Below, one piece after another: positions 1 through 5,149 of a stretch of DNA of 5,149 nucleotides; within the stretch, counting starts at the first letter, position 1, and each line of letters starts with the position of its first letter. The stretch lies in the NCBI GenBank assembly GCA_023299895.1, contig JALZWI010000094.1, positions 1 through 5,149 of the forward strand, written 5' to 3'. The notes under the pieces are model-generated. The model had not been told where the DNA came from. It saw nothing but the letters and a program-made list of their open reading frames with translations, and did no database searches. Source of the DNA: Arenicella sp. (lineage in GTDB: Bacteria; Pseudomonadota; Gammaproteobacteria; Arenicellales; Arenicellaceae). The position numbers were made by a program, and so were the translations under genes.

Positions 1-642
1 CATCATTGGTGTTTCAACTTCCAAGTAATCTTTTTCAATAAGAAATTGGCGGATAAAAACTACAATTTTTGAGCGAGTTTTAAACACATCCCTACTCTTT
101 TCATTCATGATTAAATCAACATAACGTTGTCGATACGACATTTCTTTGTCCGTTAAACCATGAAATTTTTCTGGCAATGGGCGCAGAGATTTTACCAACA
201 ACTCAATCGAGCCAACTTTTACGCTGAGTTCACCTTTATTAGTTTTAAACAGAATTCCTTTGACGCCAACGATATCGCCTATGTCCCATTTTTTGAACTC
301 TTCATTATAAAAACCTTCAGGTAATGCATCGCGTTGTAAGTAAATTTGCATTTTAGCGGTTCGATCTTGCACATGAGCAAAACTGGCTTTACCCATAATT
401 CGGCGAGTCATCAAGCGGCCCGCGATAGCAACTTCAACTGCCGCTTCTTCTAAAGGTTCTTTTTCTAACGCCTCATAGCTATCGATTAAATCTTGCGCGA
501 GATTTTCTGGACGAAAAGCATTTGGGTATGCCTGACCATTACTTCGCCAAAGGTCTAATTTCTCCCGGCGTTGACGAACTAATTCATTTTCATCAACCGT
601 AGTATCAGAACCATTACCGTTATTTATATTATCTTTGCTCAC
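1..642 (-). CDS. lysS: Lysyl-tRNA synthetase, class II (N-terminal 214 residues; cut by window edge)
   Basis: LysRS charges tRNA-Lys with lysine using ATP in the cytoplasm. The visible part is the N-terminal 214 of roughly 500 residues. An acidic, Asn-rich leader (about 1-20) precedes the helix with RQRREKLDLWR (24-34). The OB-fold anticodon-binding domain (about 69-155) contains GRLMTRRIMGKASF, FKKWDIGDIVGVKG and LFKTNKGELSV, all closely matching E. coli LysS. The linker has LRPLPEKFHGL and YRQRYVDLI. The catalytic domain begins with class II motif 1, FIRQFL...LEVETPMM, at the edge; motifs 2 and 3 lie outside. The GTG start at 642 is chosen because it begins the family-like N terminus, with a weak purine-rich SD (AGAAG) six bases upstream. 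It lies 29 bp after prfB with no terminator between, so the two are probably cotranscribed, as in E. coli. The identity is secure; the exact start is slightly less so. Confidence 0.96.
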   Translation of the reverse strand, partial: MSKDNINNGNGSDTTVDENELVRQRREKLDLWRSNGQAYPNAFRPENLAQDLIDSYEALEKEPLEEAAVEVAIAGRLMTRRIMGKASFAHVQDRTAKMQIYLQRDALPEGFYNEEFKKWDIGDIVGVKGILFKTNKGELSVKVGSIELLVKSLRPLPEKFHGLTDKEMSYRQRYVDLIMNEKSRDVFKTRSKIVVFIRQFLIEKDYLEVETPMM

Positions 643-671
643 TGTTTTCTTCTATTTTATTTCGTGTGTGT

Positions 672-1767
672 CTATAAGCCTTGCTTGAGGCTTGCTTCGA
701 TAAACTGGTTCAGATCACCATCGAGAACGGCTTGTGTGTTTCCTGTCTCAACGTTGGTCCGTAAATCTTTAATACGCGATTGATCCAACACATAAGAGCG
801 AATCTGAGAGCCCCAACCAATATCGGATTTTTCATCTTCAACAGCTTGCTGCTCAGATCGACGCTGCTGCATTTCATGTTCATACAGTCGCGCTTTGAGC
901 ATTGACATTGCGGCATCTCTATTGCGATGTTGCGATCGATCACTTTGACATTGTACGACAATCCCTGTTGGTTCATGTGTAATTCGAACCGCCGAATCAG
1001 TTTTGTTGATGTGCTGCCCGCCCGAACCACTGGCTCGGTAGGTATCAGTACGTAAATCAGCCGGATTAATCTCAATTTCGACATTATTATCAATTTCGGG
1101 GTAAGCAAAAAGTGATGCGAATGAGGTATGTCGACGACTACCTGAATCAAAAGGCGATTTACGTACTAAACGATGTACACCTGTCTCAGTACGCAAAAAA
1201 CCGAAAGCATAATCACCGCTTATTTTGACAGTGGCACTTTTAATACCAGCCACTTCACCTTCTGACAGTTCGATCATTTCGGTTTTAAAACCATTCGACT
1301 CAGCCCAACGTAAATACATGCGTAAAATCATATTGGCCCAATCTTGAGCTTCAGTGCCACCTGAGCCAGATTGTATATCAATATAGGCGTTATTAGCATC
1401 CATCGGCCCAGAGAACATGCGTTGAAATTCAAGAGCGGCAATGCCAGATTCAATACTAGTTAGATCATCTTGAATCGAATCAACTAAATCTTGATCTTCT
1501 TCTTCGGCAGCCAATTCAAGCATATCTATGCAGTCAATAATTGAACTCTTGGCACTACTTAATGTCTCAACTACTTTTTCTAGTGCTGCTTTTTCCTGAC
1601 CTAATTTTTGTGCAACGGCTGGTTCATCCCAAATAGTGGGGTCTTCCATTTGGCGTAACACTTCTTCTAAACGTTCTACCTTGGTATCAAAGTCAAAGAT
1701 ACCCCCTAAGCGAGCTGGAACGCTGCTCTAGGTCTTTGCTTTTTTCAATTAAGGGGTTTATTTCCAT
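672..1767 (-). CDS. prfB: Peptide chain release factor 2 (RF2), expressed by programmed +1 frameshift
   Basis: RF2 recognises UAA and UGA in the ribosomal A site and triggers peptidyl-tRNA hydrolysis. The reading starts at ATG 1767 ([20 protein letters not shown]...). It meets an in-frame TGA at codon 25 (1695-1693) and continues in the +1 frame from GAC (1694-1692) to TAG at 672-674. The product is 364 residues (E. coli RF2 has 365). In full-length numbering, [12 protein letters not shown] lies near 132-143. The stop-codon-reading SPF tripeptide is at 204-206 and the catalytic GGQ at 249-251, in [21 protein letters not shown]. The C terminus ([24 protein letters not shown], then [12 protein letters not shown]) is almost identical to E. 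coli. The residue equivalent to E. coli 246 is Ala, the common form, not the Thr of K-12. No good SD precedes the ATG, so the start rests on homology to MFEINP in E. coli. A GTG at 1661 can mimic a start but is internal (residue 36). Precedes lysS. Confidence 0.97.
1692..1710 (-). promoter_or_regulatory. RF2 programmed +1 frameshift (recoding) site
   Basis: On the minus strand the zero-frame codons read CTT AGG GGG TAT CTT TGA C. This is the canonical RF2 recoding signal: an internal SD-like AGGGGG (1707-1702), a TAT spacer codon, the slippery CTT (1698-1696) and the poorly terminating TGA followed by C. It matches the E. coli prfB site base for base. When RF2 is scarce the ribosome slips forward one base at CTT and reads GAC, making full-length RF2. 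When RF2 is abundant it terminates, giving a 24-residue peptide. The frame on both sides encodes recognisable RF2 sequence (RSSSLRGYL, then [11 protein letters not shown]), which rules out a random sequencing error. Confidence 0.97.
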
Positions 1768-1778
1768 AGTGCGATTTT

Positions 1779-1790
1779 AATAGTACTATT
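1779..1790. repeat. 12-bp perfect palindrome just upstream of prfB
   Basis: AATAGTACTATT is its own reverse complement and lies 12-23 bases upstream of the prfB ATG. The flanking bases break the symmetry for one position, then match for two more. It is AT-rich, so chance is possible. It could be an operator or part of a promoter -10 region, but I recognise no known binding motif. The rest of the 1768-1877 gap shows no clear promoter: the best pairs are TTGCAC with AATAGT, whose leader would be very short, and TTTCAG with TATGGT, which is weak. Confidence 0.3.
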
Positions 1791-1877
1791 TAATACTTGA
1801 TACTGAAGTGCAAAAGCGAACCATACCGCAAATAGGTATTACTGAAAACCTTTAATATTGGCTATCTTGCAGTCAAA

Positions 1878-2708
1878 TTAATTTGTAGTAATTAAAGCTT
1901 GAACACTGGCTATCGTTCTCAGCCACGGACCATGTTCTTTTAATTCAACAGATAAATTATCGCGTGCCTGCTCAGCGTCTTCTTTAGATTGATATGAACC
2001 GTAGATAAGCTTATAAAAAACGCCAGATTCGCTAGTTTCAATAAAATACGAGGCCAAATCATTTAAACCATGACGATCAATGAATTCATGAACTTTGCTC
2101 TGATCTTTAAAGGCGAGTATTTGGATTGTCCAGTTTGTTGGTCGCTTGTTTGCAATCCACTCCTCGGTCAAGTAAATCGACTCAGTCGACGTTAGGTTGT
2201 TATCTCTTGCTTGTCCATTAAGTTGCCCCTTAAGCACTGACTTTTTTGATTCAGTACCGGTTAATTCGACAAATAGTTCTTGAGCAGGTGCAAACCCATT
2301 GCCAGCTGCACGCTCTAATAAAGCTAATACATACTCTGAATCAGTTTCAACTAACGAACCTTCAGCCATTTTAAGTTTAGCCAAATGAAAATCAGCAGCG
2401 ACATATCCATGTTTACCTGCAAGTCGAAACCAAGTTTCAGCTTTTTCAATATCAGCATCAGAGATTTTATCTTGCTGGTGCAATAAACCAATATTAAACA
2501 TTGACTTAGCGTGATTTTTTTTAGCCGCATTAAGCCAATAAACCTGAGAACGTTCAAAGTCACCGTCCATATAAGCTCGCATTCCTTGTGAGTACTCGTT
2601 ATCGATCTGACCATTAGCAAAAGTTAGTTGTGCACACAGTAATACGAATAGCAAAAACGTTAATTTTGCTAAACCAAACTTAAAACAGCTTTTCTTATTA
2701 TTAATCAA
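1878..2708 (-). CDS. Exported Sel1-like repeat protein with C-terminal SPOR domain (uncharacterised)
   Basis: I do not recognise a named gene. The 276-residue product begins with a Sec signal peptide: Lys-rich start, hydrophobic LTFLLFVLLCAQLTFA (16-31), predicted cleavage after Ala31. There is no proper lipobox around Cys25, so a soluble periplasmic protein is likely. Residues about 39-143 form three Sel1-like (TPR-like) helical repeats: YSQGMRAYMDGDFERSQVYW with AAKKNHAK, then MFNIGLLHQ with AETWFRLAGKHGYVAA, then FHLAKLKMAEG with ALLERAAGNGFAPAQ. These usually bind proteins. A polar linker leads to a SPOR domain (about 191-272: NWTIQILAF, YFIETSESGVFYKLIYGSY, SKEDAEQARDNL, PWLRTIASVQ). SPOR domains bind septal peptidoglycan lacking stem peptides, so a role in division or wall remodelling is inferred. 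The start is TTG at 2708, directly after an in-frame TAA. ATT at codon 2 is the only other start that keeps the signal peptide. It is followed by prfB after 110 bp. Confidence 0.9.
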   Translation of the reverse strand: MINNKKSCFKFGLAKLTFLLFVLLCAQLTFANGQIDNEYSQGMRAYMDGDFERSQVYWLNAAKKNHAKSMFNIGLLHQQDKISDADIEKAETWFRLAGKHGYVAADFHLAKLKMAEGSLVETDSEYVLALLERAAGNGFAPAQELFVELTGTESKKSVLKGQLNGQARDNNLTSTESIYLTEEWIANKRPTNWTIQILAFKDQSKVHEFIDRHGLNDLASYFIETSESGVFYKLIYGSYQSKEDAEQARDNLSVELKEHGPWLRTIASVQALITTN

Positions 2709-2735
2709 TTAGTTATCTATTTTAAAAACCGATAA

Positions 2736-2744
2736 TATATAGCA
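2736..2744 (-). promoter_or_regulatory. Possible extended -10 promoter of the Sel1-SPOR gene
   Basis: The minus strand reads TGC-TATATA, an extended -10 pattern, between the amtB terminator and the Sel1-SPOR start. A transcript from it would begin near 2729 and have a leader of about 20 bases. No -35 box is visible upstream, where the terminator T-tract lies. Since the preceding terminator looks efficient, this gene needs its own promoter and this is the best candidate, but AT-rich sequence gives such matches by chance. Confidence 0.3.
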
Positions 2745-2746
2745 TT

Positions 2747-2775
2747 AAAAAAGGCCAGCTTAGCCGGCCTTTTTT
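2747..2775 (-). terminator. Rho-independent terminator after amtB
   Basis: The minus-strand RNA folds as a GC-rich stem GGCCGGC / GCUGGCC (one G-U pair) with a three-base UAA loop, flanked by A6 and U6 that extend the stem. It lies 20 bases beyond the amtB stop. The pair at 2757/2765 is G-U on the minus strand but A-C on the plus strand, so the structure is better on the minus strand, which fits termination of the glnK-amtB unit. Confidence 0.92.
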
Positions 2776-2794
2776 AATTACGTACATAGGGGCT

Positions 2795-4075
2795 TTACAA
2801 ATTATAGCCCGTTTCTCCATGCTGAGCCAGATCAAGACCTTGTTGTTCTGTTTCTGCATCAACCCGCAGTGGTACAAAGATACTAATCAATTTCAGTAAA
2901 ATATAAGAAACAACGGCTGTATAAACAAATGTGGCAACCACGCCGATCACTTGCACCATCATTTGACTGCTTAGATTCATACCATCAGCATAGCCTGCAC
3001 CACCCCATTGTGAACCAATAAAGACAGCGGCAAGCAGAGTACCTAGAATTCCGCCAACACCATGCACTGGGAAAACATCTAAAGAATCATCAATTTTAAA
3101 TTTTGATTTAATCGCTTGTGTCGCAAAATAACAAACCACACCAGCAGACAAACCAATTAGTACGCCACCAATAGGCCCTACGAAACCTGATGCCGGGGTA
3201 ATCGTACCCAAACCAGCCACCATACCGGTAACGATGCCTAGAACACTTGGCTTACCATAACGTACCCATTCAATAGTCATCCAAGCAACTGAGCCTGCTG
3301 CGGCACTTAAGTGCGTTACTAAAATCGCCATACCAGCGCCGCCATCTGCCGCTAGCTGTGATCCACCATTAAAACCAAACCAACCAAACCAAAGTAGGCC
3401 AGCGCCAGTAACCGTAACACCTAAGTTATGTGGTGGCATTGCTTTTTCAGGAAAACCATTGCGTTTTCCTATTACTAAGGCAACAACTAAAGCACTGACA
3501 CCGGCAGTAATATGTACTACTGTGCCTCCAGCAAAATCGAGCAGGCCCATTTGACCTAACCAGCCACCACCCCAAACCCAATGACATATTGGTATATAAA
3601 CCAATAATGACCATAGAATCGAGTAAATAAACATCGCGCTAAAATTAACACGTTCAGCAAAACCACCAACAAATAAAGCCGGTGTGATCATAATGAAGGT
3701 CATCTGAAAGACGACAAAAACAGATTCTGGGATCGTGCCGCTGACAGAGTCGAAAGTAACTCCATTTAAGAATGCTTTATCTAAGTTACCAATAAACTTA
3801 CCGTCACCACTGAATGCAAGACTGTAACCAACCACAAACCAAAGCAGGGACATAACGCAGGCAATGGTAAAACACTGCATTAAAATGGAAAGAACATTAC
3901 GTGACCTAACTAGACCGCCATAAAATAGCGATAACCCTGGCAATGTCATGAGCAATACTAATGCAGATGCGCTAAGCATCCATGCAGTATCGCCAGAATT
4001 AATTTCATTAGCGTGTGCCAGCGATGGCAACAACAATACAACTAACAACGTTGTTAGCGGCTTGCATATTTTCAT
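2795..4075 (-). CDS. amtB: Ammonium transporter AmtB
   Basis: AmtB is an inner-membrane trimeric channel of the Amt/Rh family that recruits ammonium and passes it to the cytoplasm. It is 426 residues, close to E. coli AmtB (428). A signal peptide (MKICKPLTTLLVVLLLPSLAHA, cut after residue 22) is followed by about 11 membrane segments. Pore residues are all present: the Phe gate in FQMTF (Phe123, Phe127), Trp168 in CHWVWGGG, Asp180 and the first twin His188 in LDFAGGTVVHI, Phe235 and Ser239 in GWFGFNGGS, and the second twin His338 in VFPVHGVGGI. The C-terminal tail (LRVDAETEQQGLDLAQHGETGYN), needed for GlnK coupling, is intact. ATG at 4075 is preferred over GTG at 4084, because that GTG lies inside the SD AAGGTGA, which sits five bases before the ATG. 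It lies 120 bp downstream of glnK and is followed by a strong terminator. Confidence 0.97.
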   Translation of the reverse strand: MKICKPLTTLLVVLLLPSLAHANEINSGDTAWMLSASALVLLMTLPGLSLFYGGLVRSRNVLSILMQCFTIACVMSLLWFVVGYSLAFSGDGKFIGNLDKAFLNGVTFDSVSGTIPESVFVVFQMTFIMITPALFVGGFAERVNFSAMFIYSILWSLLVYIPICHWVWGGGWLGQMGLLDFAGGTVVHITAGVSALVVALVIGKRNGFPEKAMPPHNLGVTVTGAGLLWFGWFGFNGGSQLAADGGAGMAILVTHLSAAAGSVAWMTIEWVRYGKPSVLGIVTGMVAGLGTITPASGFVGPIGGVLIGLSAGVVCYFATQAIKSKFKIDDSLDVFPVHGVGGILGTLLAAVFIGSQWGGAGYADGMNLSSQMMVQVIGVVATFVYTAVVSYILLKLISIFVPLRVDAETEQQGLDLAQHGETGYNL

Positions 4076-4080
4076 AATTT

Positions 4081-4087
4081 TCACCTT
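4081..4087 (-). promoter_or_regulatory. Ribosome binding site that fixes the amtB start
   Basis: The minus strand reads AAGGTGA, then five bases, then ATG (4075-4073). This good SD overlaps the upstream GTG (4084-4082), so that GTG cannot be served by it. It supports the 426-residue AmtB rather than a 429-residue version. Confidence 0.85.
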
Positions 4088-4133
4088 TTAATTTTTATTA
4101 GTCTTATTTTCTTCGATTTATATGAGTAATTAT

Positions 4134-4163
4134 AAAAAAGGTTTAGTGCCGTCAGCACTAAAC
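4134..4163 (-). terminator. Hairpin with T-tract between glnK and amtB (terminator or attenuator)
   Basis: On the minus strand GTTTAGTGC and GCACTAAAC form a perfect 9-bp stem around a five-base TGACG loop. They are followed by C and then T6. This is a standard intrinsic terminator shape, 32 bases after the glnK stop. The stem is only moderately GC-rich, so partial readthrough into amtB is plausible; this would make more glnK than amtB mRNA. No convincing promoter for amtB alone is seen after it (a TTACTC...TAAGAC pair with 17 bp spacing is weak). Confidence 0.75.
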
Positions 4164-4195
4164 TCATTGTTCTATAGAGTTTATTTAAAATTTAA

Positions 4196-4561
<366 letters not shown>

Positions 4562-4579
4562 TTATTTTTAGACCGCTAA

Positions 4580-4608
4580 ATAGTAATCAATCAATCGCTA
4601 CAGAGCAA
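4580..4608 (-). promoter_or_regulatory. Possible sigma70-type promoter of glnK-amtB
   Basis: On the minus strand TTGCTC (4608-4603) and TACTAT (4585-4580) are separated by 17 bp. This would place the start of transcription near 4573 with a leader of about 39 bases before glnK. The -35 box overlaps the end of the upstream gene. The match is modest (three and four of six bases). I looked for a sigma54 site (GG and GC about ten bases apart, as in TGGCAC-N5-TTGC) between 4535 and about 4750 and saw none. Confidence 0.3.
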
Positions 4609-5149
4609 GACGTTCTCTAGCTGCTGTATATTCATCTTGGAGTTGCGAAACCTTATCGGCAATCGTGAGCACTTGATCAACCGCGCCTATTCCCTGTCCA
4701 CAACCCCAGATATCCTTCCAAGCCTTAGTATCGGTATCTCCATTGGTTATTTTTTGCATAGCACTGATATCGCCATCGGGTAAATTATCTGGGTCTAATC
4801 CAGCAGCTTGAATACTCGCTTTTAAATAATTACCTGAAACACCCGTAAAATAATCAGAATAAACAATGTCATCGGCTTTACTATCAAGCACCATTTGTTT
4901 GTAGGCATCCACCGCATTAGCCTCTTGAGTCGCTATAAAAGAAGATCCTATATAGGCAAAGTCTGCGCCGATCGCTTGGGCTGCTAAGACCGCATCACCC
5001 GTTGCGATTGAGCCTGATAAGGCTAACGGGCCATCAAACCACTCTCGAATCTCTTGGATTAAAGCGAACGGGCTTAATTTTCCGGCGTGCCCGCCAGCAC
5101 CTGCAGCAACGGCAATTAAACCATCCGCGCCTTTCTCAATGGCTTTTTT
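4598..5149 (-). CDS. Nitronate monooxygenase-like FMN oxidoreductase (C-terminal 183 residues; cut by window edge)
   Basis: The frame is open from the right edge of the window to TAG at 4598-4600. It looks like the NMO/2-nitropropane dioxygenase family: FMN-dependent TIM-barrel enzymes that oxidise nitronates or act as NAD(P)H-dependent flavin oxidoreductases. Evidence in fragment numbering: GADGLIAVAAGAGGHAG (7-23), where His21 matches the family's catalytic His in the AGGH motif; the FMN phosphate-binding loops SGSIATGDAV (45-54) and YIGSSF (66-71); FTGVSGNYLK (101-110); and DIWGCGQGIG (147-156), matching the family's IW-AGQG segment but with Cys150 where Ala is usual. About 130 N-terminal residues are probably missing. 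A GTG at 4912 inside the gene could be mistaken for a start, but homology continues upstream. The 63-bp gap to glnK has no terminator. The substrate cannot be told from sequence. Confidence 0.88.
   Translation of the reverse strand, partial: KKAIEKGADGLIAVAAGAGGHAGKLSPFALIQEIREWFDGPLALSGSIATGDAVLAAQAIGADFAYIGSSFIATQEANAVDAYKQMVLDSKADDIVYSDYFTGVSGNYLKASIQAAGLDPDNLPDGDISAMQKITNGDTDTKAWKDIWGCGQGIGAVDQVLTIADKVSQLQDEYTAARERLAL

Noticed and set aside
710..1150. A 146-codon open frame overlapping prfB
   Set aside because: It lies wholly within the convincing RF2 coding sequence in another frame and its translation resembles no family.
1661..1767. prfB as a frameshifted pseudogene, or as a short gene starting at GTG 1661
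   Set aside because: The frame change falls exactly at the conserved RF2 recoding signal and all functional motifs are intact, so it is a regulated gene and not a broken one.
1823..1840. A small inverted repeat (ATACC / GGTAT) after the Sel1-SPOR gene as a terminator
   Set aside because: The stem is only five base pairs and no T-tract follows it on the minus strand.
1820..1847. A prfB promoter from TTTCAG and TATGGT with 16 bp between them
   Set aside because: The -35 box matches only two of six consensus bases, so it is not supportable in AT-rich sequence.
2351..2620. An 89-codon open frame overlapping the Sel1-SPOR gene
   Set aside because: It overlaps the Sel1 repeats in another frame, has low-complexity composition, and the Sel1 reading is clearly real.
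4598..4912. A separate 104-residue protein starting at 4912
   Set aside because: The putative start is an internal GTG, and the same frame stays open to the window edge with the AGGH and FMN-binding motifs of the NMO family.

Overview
The window looks like ordinary chromosome of a low-GC Gram-negative bacterium, most likely a gammaproteobacterium. The indications are prfB directly followed by lysS (the E. coli order), an RF2 frameshift site almost identical to that of E. coli, a glnK-amtB pair, and a periplasmic-type Sel1/SPOR protein. I did not try to place it more precisely. There are no RNA genes, insertion sequences, CRISPR arrays or phage genes. Every gene is on the minus strand, so transcription runs from high to low coordinates.

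Layout in the direction of transcription. Positions 5149-4598 hold the C-terminal part of a nitronate monooxygenase-like flavoprotein that is cut by the window edge. After 63 bp comes glnK (4534-4196), a PII signalling protein with a clear ribosome binding site. A hairpin plus T-tract (4163-4134) lies in the 120-bp gap before amtB (4075-2795), the ammonium channel that GlnK is known to plug. A strong terminator (2775-2747) closes the nitrogen unit. Next is an uncharacterised exported protein with Sel1-like repeats and a C-terminal SPOR domain (2708-1878), which appears to start at a non-AUG codon. After a 110-bp gap comes prfB (1767-672), encoding release factor 2. It is read through an in-frame TGA at codon 25 by programmed +1 frameshifting, so a simple ORF search misses its first 35 residues. 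Last is lysS (642-1), lysyl-tRNA synthetase, 29 bp downstream and cut by the left edge after motif 1.

Two functional groups stand out. GlnK and AmtB together sense nitrogen status and gate ammonium uptake. PrfB and LysS are translation factors that probably share a transcript. The SPOR protein between them probably acts in the envelope at septal peptidoglycan, but its role is unknown. I see no sign of a novel multi-gene system. The observations most worth a second look are the RF2 recoding site, the non-AUG start of the Sel1-SPOR gene, and the hairpin between glnK and amtB.
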